Position numbers and translations under genes: made by a program
From: Lachnospiraceae bacterium
GTDB lineage: Bacteria; Bacillota; Clostridia; Lachnospirales; Lachnospiraceae
Assembly: GCA_900772845.1 (NCBI GenBank)
Contig: CAAGSD010000061.1
Location: 1 to 64,000, forward strand
Length of the DNA stretch: 64,000 nt
Direction of reading: 5' to 3'
The notes under the pieces: generated by a model
Database searches by the model: none
What the model saw: the letters and a program-made list of their open reading frames with translations, nothing else
What the model was told of the DNA's origin: nothing
Shown here: piece after piece, positions 1 to 8,670 of the stretch
Numbering within the stretch: position 1 is the stretch's first letter
Layout of the letters: each line of letters opens with the position of its first letter

Positions 1-5
1 ATATC

Positions 6-28
6 GTGGGATTATCATCCCACTTTTA
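6..28 (+). terminator. Intrinsic terminator of a gene upstream of the window
   Basis: GTGGGAT (6-12) pairs perfectly with ATCCCAC (17-23) around a TATC loop and is followed by TTTT. It probably ends a plus-strand gene lying just left of the window. Confidence 0.5.
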
Positions 29-30
29 TG

Positions 31-112
31 CTCATATCGGGGCGGGTCCTAAGGTCTTTCACCCACCTATGAGCAAGCTCATGTGGGCTTAGACCTTTGA
101 CCCTAGCATCAT
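31..112. repeat. Intergenic inverted repeat, family B, copy 1
   Basis: Nested arms: GGGTC (44-48)/GACCC (99-103), AAGGTCT (51-57)/AGACCTT (91-97), CCCAC (62-66)/GTGGG (83-87) and ATGAGC (69-74)/GCTCAT (77-82) form one long hairpin. Nearly the same hairpin recurs at 34354-34430. The left flank (TATGCTCATATCGGGGCGGG) recurs at 43531, and a diverged copy is at 40876. It lies at the 3' side of the minus-strand gene ending at 144, so it may help end transcription, but there is no clear T-run. Confidence 0.6.
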
Positions 113-143
113 ATATGTCATGATTTTGAAACATCGCATAGGA

Positions 144-1343
144 TTACAGGGAAGCCCACATTGTCTGCAGTGTCTCAGCTGTGGCACCGACATTGCCCTG
201 GATCATGGGAGCGGATCCGCCGCCTTTGGCCTGGAGGTCACGCCGCATGCGACTGGCCAGTTCCTGACAGTTGCAGGAAGAACTTCCTACGATAAAGCGG
301 TAACCATTCGCATCGTTTCCGGCAAAAATACCGCAGTAACCGGAATATTTTTCAGTCAGAGCATTGACGGCATTGCGCAGAGCAATGGCATCCAGTTCTC
401 CGACGAAGAGAAGCACGTGGCTTTTCTCTTCCGGGGAGGGAAGGGCATTCATCTGTACATTCAGAAGTTCCGCCTGTAGGGCATTGGCACGATCTTTTTG
501 CAACCGGGCATCCTCTTTGACCCGGACAACGGCATCGGCCACTTCCGGCTGCTTTGCGGACAGCAGGGAAGAGATGGCCCAGACGGAATCCTGTTTTTCG
601 GTATAGTCGGCCACAGCACGTCCGCCACAGAGAATATTGATGCGGACACCGCCTCTGTGGCTCTGGACATTCACAATTTTAATGAGACCGATCTGGCCGG
701 TGGTATCCACATGAGGGGCACAGCAGGCACACAGATCTACACCGGGAATTTCCACAATGCGGACATTTTCCGTGAGAGCCAGCTTGCTGCGGTAGTTTAA
801 GGCCGTCAGTTCTTCGGAGGAGGGCCAGCTGATATTGACCGGGAGATTCTTCCAGACATAAGCGTTGGCTTCTTGCTCGATAAGACGCAGCTGTTCCAGA
901 GAGACCTCGCCGCTCATATCCAGTGTCACTTCTCTGTCGCTTAAATGGAAGCCTACGTTTTCCAGCCCGAAATGGGAGTGCAGTAAGCCGGAGATCATAT
1001 GCTCTCCGGAGTGCTGCTGCATGAAGTCAAACCGGCGGTTCCAGTCCACATGACCGGAAATTTCAGTGCCTACGGGAAGCCCGCAGGCAAGTTTGTGATA
1101 CAGGATGCCCTGGTTAATGCTGACGTCCAGTACTTCCAGACCGTTTAGGGTGCCTTTGTCGGCAGACTGGCCGCCTTCTTCCGGGAAAAATGCGGAAGCG
1201 TCCAGGACGATCAGATAACAGTTTTCTTCTTTGGCGGGAATACATTCAGTCACCACGGCAGTAAAATCTGTCTGATGAACATCTTCATAATATATTTTAC
1301 GTGTTCCATGGGAATTCATTTGTGCATTGCTGATACGATCCAT
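144..1343 (-). CDS. Alanyl-tRNA editing protein (AlaX-L type, DHHA1 domain)
   Basis: A stand-alone trans-editing hydrolase that removes serine or glycine wrongly attached to tRNA-Ala. Seen in the 399-aa product: an N-terminal OB-like segment with FFPEEGGQSADKG, the zinc-site HSGEHMISGLLH motif (HxxxH) near residue 110, the matching C..CxxH half (DLCACCAPHVDTTGQIG) near residue 205, and a C-terminal DHHA1 domain ending in GGGSAPMIQGN. This is the editing part of alanyl-tRNA synthetase without the aminoacylation domain. The ATG at 1343 has only a weak ribosome site; an in-frame ATG at 1319 is possible. It is divergent from carA and ends beside a family B hairpin. Confidence 0.9.
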   Translation of the reverse strand: MDRISNAQMNSHGTRKIYYEDVHQTDFTAVVTECIPAKEENCYLIVLDASAFFPEEGGQSADKGTLNGLEVLDVSINQGILYHKLACGLPVGTEISGHVDWNRRFDFMQQHSGEHMISGLLHSHFGLENVGFHLSDREVTLDMSGEVSLEQLRLIEQEANAYVWKNLPVNISWPSSEELTALNYRSKLALTENVRIVEIPGVDLCACCAPHVDTTGQIGLIKIVNVQSHRGGVRINILCGGRAVADYTEKQDSVWAISSLLSAKQPEVADAVVRVKEDARLQKDRANALQAELLNVQMNALPSPEEKSHVLLFVGELDAIALRNAVNALTEKYSGYCGIFAGNDANGYRFIVGSSSCNCQELASRMRRDLQAKGGGSAPMIQGNVGATAETLQTMWASL

Positions 1344-1589
1344 AGATATCTGTCCAATCTGTTATAAATTTTATTTATGTAAACAGTACCAGACATCCAA
1401 TGAAGATACGGCGCTGTCCACAGGCCTTTGAATGGTTATCTCAAAATAGAAAATACATAGCTATTCTATATCAGATACTGTAGAAAAAGCAATGGAAATT
1501 GTAAGCTTTTACATAGCTTTGTCAGATTCTCCAAGGAGTATCGGGATTGTGGAAAGGTTTTTTGTGGGTTTTTATGGAGGTAGTGTCTA

Positions 1590-1618
1590 TTGCGGCACAT
1601 TTTATTTTATGATATAAT
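1590..1618 (+). promoter_or_regulatory. carAB promoter
   Basis: TTGCGG (1590-1595), a 17-nt spacer, then TATAAT (1613-1618). Transcription would start near 1625, giving a leader of about 250 nt before carA. Confidence 0.6.
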
Positions 1619-1639
1619 GAATCGATTATGCAGATACCA

Positions 1640-1698
1640 GATTTAAAAGGTAAAAAGGCGTTCGTGCTTGCACGATAAGACTTTTGAACTTTTAAATC
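1640..1698. repeat. Family A inverted repeat upstream of carA
   Basis: Outer arms GATTTAAAAG (1640-1649) and CTTTTAAATC (1689-1698) are perfect. The tip is CGTGC-TT-GCACG (663-674 of the same kilobase). It shares the GC-TT-GC tip and the lopsided internal loop with copies at 18751, 23014, 24121 and 33114. Confidence 0.55.
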
Positions 1699-1759
1699 GC
1701 CAAAACATGAGGAAGCAGTGGAATCCGAATGTTTTCAGAATTGCGAGAGCTGCGAAGCA

Positions 1760-1825
1760 GCGGAGCAATTCGTAGGTATCGTAGACATTGCAGATGCCGA
1801 GCGGAGCAATTCGCAGGTATTGTAG
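1760..1825 (+). repeat. 25-nt direct repeat in the carA leader
   Basis: GCGGAGCAATTCGTAGGTAT... (1760-1784) is repeated at 1801-1825 with two T/C changes. The spacing is 41 nt, about four helical turns. The function is unknown; it could be a regulator site or a decayed element. Confidence 0.5.
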
Positions 1826-1877
1826 GAGACTGAGAGAAATACAAACGTCGCAAAAAGCGGCAGAATGTGAGGAAAGA

Positions 1878-3065
1878 ATGAAGGCATTTTTGATTTTGGA
1901 AGATGGAACGGTGTTCGAAGGAACGCACATCGGTGCAGACAAAGAGATCATCAGTGAAATCGTATTTAACACATCCATGGCCGGATATCTGGAGGTCCTG
2001 ACGGATCCGTCCTATGCAGGACAGGCTGTATGCATGACTTACCCTTTGATCGGTAACTATGGCATATGCAAGGATGACTGCGAGTCGGAGAGACCCTGGC
2101 CGGATGGATTCATTGTCAGAGAGCTTTCCCGTATTCCCAGCAACTTCCGCTGTGACTGCACAATACAGGAATATTTAGAGGAGAATGGTGTGCCCGGTAT
2201 CGCCGGTATCGATACCCGTGCTCTGACCAAGATCCTGCGTGAGAAGGGTACCATGAACGGCATGATCACCACCAACGAAGCCTATGACCTGAACGAAGTA
2301 CTTCCGAAGCTGAAGGAGTATACCACAGGCAAGGTCGTGGAAAAGGTGACTTGCAAGGAAAAATATGTGGTAGCGCCCACCACGGATCTGGTACAGAACG
2401 GACCAATTTCAGGGTCAGCACGTTTTGATAAAGAAGCCTATGAAAAGGGCGTGAGAGAGCCGAAGCCCGCACTGGTAACGGAACTGTCCGGACAGGGACT
2501 GAAGGTAGCTCTGTTAGACCTGGGAGCCAAGAGAAATATCGCCAGATCCCTGGCAGAGAGAGGCTGTGAGGTAACGGTATATCCCGCAGGAACCCCGGCA
2601 CAGGAAATTATTGATGACAACCCCGACGGTATCATGTTAAGTAACGGACCGGGAGACCCCAAGGAGTGTACCGGTGTGATCGCCGAGATCAAAAAGTTAT
2701 ACGATACCGAGATCCCCATTTTCGCAATCTGTCTGGGACATCAGCTGATGGCTCTGGCTACCGGCGCAGATACCCATAAAATGAAATACGGACACAGAGG
2801 AGGCAACCATCCGGTCAAGGATCTGATGACCGGAAGAGTATATATTTCCTCTCAGAACCACGGCTATGTGGTAGATACCGATAAGCTGGATCCGTCTGTA
2901 GCGGTTCCCGCATTCATCAATGTCAACGACGGTACCAACGAGGGTCTGTCCTACACCGGCAAAAACATTTTCACCGTACAGTTCCATCCGGAAGCATGTC
3001 CGGGACCCCAGGACTCCGGTTACCTGTTTGACCGGTTCATTCATATGATGAGAGGAGAGAACTAA
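1878..3065 (+). CDS. carA: Carbamoyl-phosphate synthase small (glutaminase) subunit
   Basis: It releases ammonia from glutamine and channels it to CarB to make carbamoyl phosphate for pyrimidines and arginine. The 395-aa product begins MKAFLILEDGTVFEG; this ATG follows TGAGGAAAGA, whereas an in-frame ATG 30 codons upstream has no ribosome site. The N-terminal CPSase small-chain domain is followed by a class I glutamine amidotransferase domain with GPGDP, the catalytic cysteine in AICLGHQLMALA, and the His/Glu pair in QFHPEACPGP. carB starts 1 nt after the stop, so the subunits are co-translated. Confidence 0.98.
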   Translation: MKAFLILEDGTVFEGTHIGADKEIISEIVFNTSMAGYLEVLTDPSYAGQAVCMTYPLIGNYGICKDDCESERPWPDGFIVRELSRIPSNFRCDCTIQEYLEENGVPGIAGIDTRALTKILREKGTMNGMITTNEAYDLNEVLPKLKEYTTGKVVEKVTCKEKYVVAPTTDLVQNGPISGSARFDKEAYEKGVREPKPALVTELSGQGLKVALLDLGAKRNIARSLAERGCEVTVYPAGTPAQEIIDDNPDGIMLSNGPGDPKECTGVIAEIKKLYDTEIPIFAICLGHQLMALATGADTHKMKYGHRGGNHPVKDLMTGRVYISSQNHGYVVDTDKLDPSVAVPAFINVNDGTNEGLSYTGKNIFTVQFHPEACPGPQDSGYLFDRFIHMMRGEN

Positions 3066-3066
3066 G

Positions 3067-6000
3067 ATGCCCAAGAATCCTAATGTAAAACGAGTAATGG
3101 TAATCGGCTCCGGTCCTATTGTCATCGGACAGGCAGCGGAATTCGACTATGCGGGTACCCAGGCCTGCCGTTCCCTGAAGGAAGAGGGAGTAGAGGTAAT
3201 CCTGGTGAACTCCAACCCTGCGACTATCATGACCGATAAAGATATCGCAGATAAGGTATATATTGAGCCCCTGAACGTAAAGGTTCTGGAGCAGATCATT
3301 GAAAAGGAAAAGCCCGACAGCATTCTCCCCACCCTGGGAGGACAAGCTGGACTGAACCTCGGCATGGAGCTGGAGGAGTCCGGATTCCTGGCTGCTCACA
3401 ATGTAAAGCTGTTAGGTACCACCGCAGCTACCATTCGTAATGCGGAAGGCCGTCAGGAGTTCAAGGATCTGATGGAGCGTATCGGCGAGCCCTGTGCAGC
3501 ATCCAAGGTCGTTGAAAACGTGGAAGACGGTGTGGAATTCACCAACACCATCGGCTATCCTGTTGTACTGCGTCCCGCTTATACCCTGGGCGGTTCCGGC
3601 GGCGGTATCGCACACAATCAGGTAGAACTGGAAGAGATCCTGGAGAACGGTTTACGTCTGTCCCGTGTAGGACAGGTACTGGTAGAGCGTTGTATCGCAG
3701 GCTGGAAAGAGATTGAGTACGAGGTGATGCGTGACAGCGCAGGCAACTGCATCACCGTATGTAACATGGAGAATATCGATCCCGTCGGTGTGCATACCGG
3801 AGACAGTATCGTAGTAGCTCCTTCCCAGACCTTGAGCGACAAGGAGTACCAGATGTTACGTACTTCCGCTCTGAAGATCATCAACGAACTGCAGATCACC
3901 GGTGGATGTAACGTACAGTTTGCACTGCATCCCACCAGCTTTGAATATTGTGTTATCGAGGTAAATCCCCGTGTCAGCCGTTCTTCCGCACTGGCAAGTA
4001 AGGCGACCGGTTACCCCATTGCGAAGGTAGCAGCGAAGATCGCACTGGGCTTTACTCTGGATGAGATCAAAAATGCCATTACACACAAGACCTATGCCAG
4101 CTTCGAGCCGACACTGGATTATTGTGTAGTAAAGATTCCCAGACTGCCTTTCGATAAATTTATCACTGCAAAACGTACTCTGACCACACAGATGAAGGCA
4201 ACCGGTGAGGTTATGAGTATCTGCAATAACTTCGAGGGAGCACTGATGAAAGCCATCCGTTCCCTGGAACAGCATGTGGACTGCCTGCGCAGCTATGATT
4301 TCAGCGCACTGTCTGTGGAGGAACTGTTAGAACGTCTGAAAATCGTGGATGACCAGAGAATCTATGTGATCGCTGAAGCAATCCGTAAGGGCATCAGTTA
4401 TGAACAGATCCACGACATTACCAAGATCGACCTGTGGTTCATTGACAAGATCGCCATTCTGACCGAAATGGAGCATGCACTGGAGACACAGCCCCTGACG
4501 GTGGAACTGCTGAAGGAAGCCAAGAGAATCGAGTTCCCGGATAACGTGATCGCAAGATTGACCGGCAAGACCGAGGAAGAGATCAAGAAGATGCGTTATG
4601 ACAATGGCATTAAGGCTGTCTACAAGATGGTAGATACCTGTGCTGCAGAGTTCGCAGCTTCTACTCCTTACTACTACTCCGTATTCGGTGGCGAGTGCGA
4701 AGCCAAGGAGACCACCGGACGCAAGAAAGTCCTGGTACTGGGCTCCGGTCCTATCCGTATCGGACAGGGTATCGAGTTCGACTATTGCTCCGTACATGCT
4801 ACCTGGGCATTCTCCAAGGCAGGCTATGAGACCATTATCATCAATAATAACCCGGAGACCGTAAGTACCGACTTCGATATAGCGGACAAGCTGTATTTCG
4901 AGCCTTTGACTCCGGAAGATGTGGAATCTATCGTAAATATCGAGCATCCCGATGGTGCTGTGGTACAGTTCGGCGGACAGACCGCTATCAAGCTGACCGA
5001 GAGCCTGATGAAGATGGGCGTGCCCATCCTGGGCACCAAGGCGGAGGATGTAGATGCCGCTGAGGATAGAGAGCTGTTCGACAAGATTCTGGAAGAGACC
5101 GAGATCCCCCGTGCAGCCGGCGGTACCGTATACACCGCAGAGGAAGCTAAGGCAGTTGCCAACAGACTGGGCTATCCCGTACTGGTACGTCCTTCCTATG
5201 TATTGGGCGGACAAGGCATGCAGATCGCTATCTCCGATGAAGAGATCGAAGAGTTCATGGAGATCATCAACCGTATCGCACAGGATCACCCGATCCTGGT
5301 AGATAAGTATTTACAGGGTAAGGAGATCGAGGTCGATGCTGTATGCGACGGTACTGATATCCTGATCCCCGGTATCATGGAGCATATCGAGAGAACCGGT
5401 ATCCACTCCGGAGACAGTATCTCCGTATACCCGGCTCCGACTATTGATAAAGTAGTAAAAGAGAAGATCGCAGAGTACACCAGAAGACTGGCAAAGGCAC
5501 TGCATGTCAAGGGACTGATCAATATCCAGTTCATTGCCATCGGTGAGGAAGTATATGTCATTGAGGTTAATCCCCGCTCTTCCCGTACCGTACCTTATAT
5601 CAGTAAGGTAACCGGTATTCCTATCGTGGATCTGGCTACCGAAGTGATCATCGGCAAGACCATCCGTGAGCTTGGCTACGAGCCCGGCTTACAGCCTGAG
5701 GCAGAGTATTTTGCCATCAAGATGCCTGTGTTCTCCTTCGAGAAGATCCGTGGTGCCGAGATCAGCTTAGGACCGGAGATGAAGTCCACCGGTGAGTGCC
5801 TGGGTATCGCCAAGAGCTTCAACGAGGCACTGTACAAGGCATTCCTGGGAGCAGGTGTAGAACTGCCCAAGTATAAGAACATGATCATCACCGTGAAGGA
5901 TGCGGATAAGGGTGAAGCCATTGAAGTCGGAAGACGTTTCGAAAAGCTGGGATACACCATTTATGCTACCAGAAGTACCGCAGCTGCTCTGAACGAAGCA

Positions 6001-6267
6001 GGTGTGAAAGCAAGAAAGGTCAACAAGATCTCTCAGGAATCCCCGACCGTTATGGACCTGATCCTGGGACACAAGATCGACCTTGTCATCGATACCCCGA
6101 CCCAGGGCCGCGACAAGACCAGAGACGGCTTCCTGATCCGCCGTACCGCTATCGAGACCGGTATCTACTGCATCACCGCAATGGACACCGCCAATGCTCT
6201 CGTGACCAGCATGGAGCATATGAACGATTGTAAGGAACTGACGCTGGTGGATATTGCACAGCTGTAA
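3067..6267 (+). CDS. carB: Carbamoyl-phosphate synthase large subunit
   Basis: The 1066-aa partner of CarA uses two ATP, bicarbonate and ammonia to make carbamoyl phosphate. Full length for the family. Two homologous halves are visible: each starts with a Rossmann-like block (VMVIGSGPIVIGQAAEFDYA at residue 10, VLVLGSGPIRIGQGIEFDYC near 556) followed by an ATP-grasp domain (RPAYTLGGSGGG; RPSYVLGGQGM). The C-terminal 130 residues are the MGS-like allosteric domain. Codon use is that of a highly expressed gene. The operon ends at the hairpin at 6278. Confidence 0.98.
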   Translation: MPKNPNVKRVMVIGSGPIVIGQAAEFDYAGTQACRSLKEEGVEVILVNSNPATIMTDKDIADKVYIEPLNVKVLEQIIEKEKPDSILPTLGGQAGLNLGMELEESGFLAAHNVKLLGTTAATIRNAEGRQEFKDLMERIGEPCAASKVVENVEDGVEFTNTIGYPVVLRPAYTLGGSGGGIAHNQVELEEILENGLRLSRVGQVLVERCIAGWKEIEYEVMRDSAGNCITVCNMENIDPVGVHTGDSIVVAPSQTLSDKEYQMLRTSALKIINELQITGGCNVQFALHPTSFEYCVIEVNPRVSRSSALASKATGYPIAKVAAKIALGFTLDEIKNAITHKTYASFEPTLDYCVVKIPRLPFDKFITAKRTLTTQMKATGEVMSICNNFEGALMKAIRSLEQHVDCLRSYDFSALSVEELLERLKIVDDQRIYVIAEAIRKGISYEQIHDITKIDLWFIDKIAILTEMEHALETQPLTVELLKEAKRIEFPDNVIARLTGKTEEEIKKMRYDNGIKAVYKMVDTCAAEFAASTPYYYSVFGGECEAKETTGRKKVLVLGSGPIRIGQGIEFDYCSVHATWAFSKAGYETIIINNNPETVSTDFDIADKLYFEPLTPEDVESIVNIEHPDGAVVQFGGQTAIKLTESLMKMGVPILGTKAEDVDAAEDRELFDKILEETEIPRAAGGTVYTAEEAKAVANRLGYPVLVRPSYVLGGQGMQIAISDEEIEEFMEIINRIAQDHPILVDKYLQGKEIEVDAVCDGTDILIPGIMEHIERTGIHSGDSISVYPAPTIDKVVKEKIAEYTRRLAKALHVKGLINIQFIAIGEEVYVIEVNPRSSRTVPYISKVTGIPIVDLATEVIIGKTIRELGYEPGLQPEAEYFAIKMPVFSFEKIRGAEISLGPEMKSTGECLGIAKSFNEALYKAFLGAGVELPKYKNMIITVKDADKGEAIEVGRRFEKLGYTIYATRSTAAALNEAGVKARKVNKISQESPTVMDLILGHKIDLVIDTPTQGRDKTRDGFLIRRTAIETGIYCITAMDTANALVTSMEHMNDCKELTLVDIAQL

Positions 6268-6277
6268 GATATGAGAG

Positions 6278-6313
6278 AAACAATAAGGGAGCCGTCAGGC
6301 TCCCTTATTGTTT
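6278..6313. terminator. Bidirectional terminator between carB and the Rpn remnant
   Basis: A perfect 16-bp stem (6278-6293 with 6298-6313) around GTCA, with A-rich and T-rich ends, serves both strands. The minus-strand stop codon (6295-6297) lies inside the loop. Confidence 0.9.
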
Positions 6314-6817
6314 AACCACTCATTGACAGTTTCGACAGAAGACTTGGTGATTAGAGCAATCTGCTCTACGGAGATACCGATACCAAACATATTACAAGCA
6401 AGTTCCCTACACGTGTCCAGAACGCCCTGATCGTGCCCACGTTTCTCTCGTGCATCCAGTTTCTCGTTAATAATAGCTTCTAATGTTTCACTCATAGTAG
6501 ATCCCTCCTTTCGGAATAATAATTGGTTTGCCTGTGCCACAATCTCTACAATAGAACTGTATAAGGGATTGTCTTTATGTTGCTCATATTCCTGTAACAT
6601 TCGTTCAATAATCTCCGGATCATCCAGCTTGTTGCTTAAGATCCGTAACCACAGATTCTCATCCAGGGGAAGCTGCGATAATATCGATCTGTTTCGGTTT
6701 CGTTCCCAGCTGATGCTCATTGACATATGAAAGTTCACTGTTTTCGGCATCCAGATCCACCTGTATTCCGGCAAAAAATGCAGGATGCCACTGAAGTAAC
6801 TTTGTCCTGTTTTCCAT
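6295..6817 (-). pseudogene. Rpn/YhgA-like PD-(D/E)XK nuclease family, decayed
   Basis: The 5' part reads MENRTKLLQWHPAFFAGIQV... to GTKPKQIDIIAA (6817 down to about 6670) after a good AAGGAGGTTCT site: the usual N-terminus of Rpn-type recombination-promoting nucleases. At about 6670 homology jumps to another frame, LPLDENLWLRILSNKLDDPE..., which is the family's C-terminal part, ending in a helix-rich tail (NEWLNNKGA). The central core, which carries most of the nuclease active site, is missing and the reading frame changes. I infer an internal deletion with frameshift, hence a dead gene. A 224-codon open frame through the region is an artefact of this join. Confidence 0.75.
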
Positions 6818-7061
6818 AGAACCTCCTTCATGGTAAAAATAGGGATTATCAAAAATCCACTGCGATATGTGCAAAATAATAAATAGGGAATAAAAGCATG
6901 AATTTCTGATTTGAAAACGGGAAACCCCGAAAACAGATGCTGAGACCAGCTTTTTGAATTTTCACTCATAGAATAAATGCTTTGAGTACATGATAGCAGT
7001 AGAAATAAGGGAAGTCAAGAAAAATTAACTTTGAGGTCGGCTAACTTAAATTTGAAAATAA

Positions 7062-7136
7062 AATCCGCAGGGACGGCATATACTAAGCGTATGGTAAATA
7101 TTGTATGATCGTAAGCCTGTATCCCGCAGGCGGATT
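7062..7136 (+). other. Possible structured leader before the superoxide dismutase gene
   Basis: AATCCGC (7062-7068) pairs with GCGGATT (7130-7136), closing a 75-nt segment that ends just before the ribosome site (TTGGAG) at about 7135. I recognise no known riboswitch; this may be chance. Confidence 0.25.
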
Positions 7137-7144
7137 GGAGTCTC

Positions 7145-7858
7145 ATGTTAGAAGAACATTATCCTTTTGTCGCACAGCCCCTGCCCTACGAATATGATGC
7201 CCTGCTTCCGGTACTGGATGAGGAGACACTGCATTTTCACCATGATAAGCATTATCAGACCTATGTGGACAAGCTGAATACAATTCTCGCAGATTATCCT
7301 CAGTTACAGCAAATGACCTTGACGGAACTGCTCACTTCGGAGGATAATAAACTTGCATCCTTGCAGGAGGAAGCCCGGGAAAGCATTCACAATAACGGTG
7401 GCGGTGTATACAATCATCAGCTGTATTTTGACAGTATGCGAAGCCCTGTGGGGCAGGAACCCTGCGGAACATTGGAAGAGGCCCTGATCCGGGATTTCGG
7501 GTCGGTGAGACAATGGAAAGAGCAGATGTCACAGGCTGCCACGGAAGTCTTTGGCTCCGGCTGGACATGGCTTGTAAGTGATCAGGACGGCACCCTTATG
7601 ATCCTGACCACAGCGAATCAGGATGTGCCGGATCTGAGATTATATACACCGATATTGCTGATAGATGTGTGGGAACATGCCTATTATTTACAGTACCGGA
7701 ACCGCAGACCGGATTATGTGCAAGGGTGGCACAAGCTCATCCACTGGAAAAAAGCTGAAAAGCGATATGAACAGGTTCTCAGTAGACTGGAAAGAGCAGC
7801 CGGGGAAGCGGAAAAACTGCAGAACGATGGCAGCACGGCAGAAAGAAATGGTAGATAA
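7145..7858 (+). CDS. sodA: Superoxide dismutase, Fe/Mn family
   Basis: Cytoplasmic enzyme that turns superoxide into oxygen and hydrogen peroxide, useful to an anaerobe meeting oxygen. The 237-aa product shows the N-terminal alpha-hairpin with the first metal histidine in HFHHDKHYQTYVDKL, the second in GGGVYNHQLYF, and the Asp/His pair in the signature DVWEHAYYLQY near residue 178. FGSGWTWL is also present. The last 25 residues, Lys/Glu-rich, extend beyond the usual length of about 200. Mn versus Fe preference cannot be read from sequence. ATG 7145 follows TTGGAGTCTC. Confidence 0.93.
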   Translation: MLEEHYPFVAQPLPYEYDALLPVLDEETLHFHHDKHYQTYVDKLNTILADYPQLQQMTLTELLTSEDNKLASLQEEARESIHNNGGGVYNHQLYFDSMRSPVGQEPCGTLEEALIRDFGSVRQWKEQMSQAATEVFGSGWTWLVSDQDGTLMILTTANQDVPDLRLYTPILLIDVWEHAYYLQYRNRRPDYVQGWHKLIHWKKAEKRYEQVLSRLERAAGEAEKLQNDGSTAERNGR

Positions 7859-7920
7859 AAATAACAGATAGAAACGGCCGATAGCGCACAAGACCGTGGA
7901 ACAGAAAGAGGAAAATGATT

Positions 7921-8580
7921 ATGAAGAACAGACCGATTATAAAAAAAGAACAGGTAGAGACCGTCTATGACAGCAGATTCATCAAGGTATTTGATCTGCA
8001 ATATGAGCCGGGAAAACATTATTTTGATGCCACCAGAAGAGTAAAAGATAATCTTGCGGCGGTAAAAAGCGACGAAGAATTCAAACAGATGTTGCCGGAT
8101 GCGGTGAGCTGTGTGGTAATCCTGAAGATCAAAGGGCAGGAGCCGAGACTGGTTTTAAGCCGTGAATATCGTTATCCGGCGGGACAGTTCCTGCTAAGCG
8201 TTCCGGCAGGACTGTTAGATCCGGAGGATGCGGCACAGGAAAATCCGGTGTTTCATGCAGCCATCCGGGAATTGCGGGAAGAGACCGGCATCACACTGGA
8301 AGAGAGTGACAGCATCCGTCTGGTGAATCCGCTGGTATTCAGCACCCCCGGTATGACAGATGAGAGCAATGCGTTAGTGCAGATTACGCTGAACCGGGAA
8401 GAAATGCCGAAAGTAAGTCAGGAGAATGCGGAAGAAACAGAATGCTTTGACGGATTTTTATTACTGACCAGAGAAGAAGCACAGAAAATCCTAAAAGACG
8501 GCGTGGATGATCAAGGACTTTTCTATCCCTTATATACCTGGGCAGCACTGATGTGCTTTGTAACGGGAATGTGGGAATAA
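7921..8580 (+). CDS. Nudix hydrolase, ADP-ribose pyrophosphatase-like
   Basis: Probably hydrolyses nucleoside diphosphates linked to another group, such as ADP-ribose. The 219-aa product has the Nudix core AAIRELREETGI near residue 118, preceded by SVPAGLLDPED; the box carries an insertion between the first Gly and the RELREE part. A beta-rich N-terminal segment (DSRFIKVFDLQYEPG) fits the ADPRase subfamily. ATG 7921 is best spaced from AGAGGAAAAT; an ATG two codons earlier (7915) is too close to it. The exact substrate is unknown. Confidence 0.85.
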   Translation: MKNRPIIKKEQVETVYDSRFIKVFDLQYEPGKHYFDATRRVKDNLAAVKSDEEFKQMLPDAVSCVVILKIKGQEPRLVLSREYRYPAGQFLLSVPAGLLDPEDAAQENPVFHAAIRELREETGITLEESDSIRLVNPLVFSTPGMTDESNALVQITLNREEMPKVSQENAEETECFDGFLLLTREEAQKILKDGVDDQGLFYPLYTWAALMCFVTGMWE

Positions 8581-8593
8581 TTTTGAAGTTGCC

Positions 8594-8632
8594 AATCGCT
8601 CAATTGTGTTTCCGATTGCTCAATTGTATAAT
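8594..8632 (+). promoter_or_regulatory. Promoter and direct-repeat operator of the first XRE gene
   Basis: TTGTGT (8604-8609), 17 nt, TATAAT (8627-8632). Two copies of GCTCAATTGT, 20 nt apart (8598 and 8618), overlap the -35 and the spacer, so they lie on the same DNA face. They are good candidates for the binding site of the regulator encoded just downstream (inference). Confidence 0.5.
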
Positions 8633-8670
8633 GATATTATTATCAAGTACAATTAAGGAGCAAAGACATC

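Larger units (their letters stand above)
1344..1877. other. Divergent intergenic region with carAB promoter and long leader
   Basis: No gene seen. The first part (1344-1589) is AT-rich and should hold the promoter of the minus-strand editing gene, which I could not place. A sigma-A promoter lies at 1590-1618 and leads into a leader of about 250 nt before carA. The leader holds a family A inverted repeat (1640-1698) and a near-perfect 25-nt direct repeat (1760-1784 and 1801-1825). No PyrR-type attenuator with a T-run was recognised. Confidence 0.6.

Noticed and set aside
120..479. A 119-codon plus-strand frame at the left edge
   Set aside because: Antisense to the alanyl-tRNA editing gene, no ribosome site or motif.
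4327..5289. A 320-codon minus-strand frame within carB
   Set aside because: Results from the codon bias of carB; no family features.
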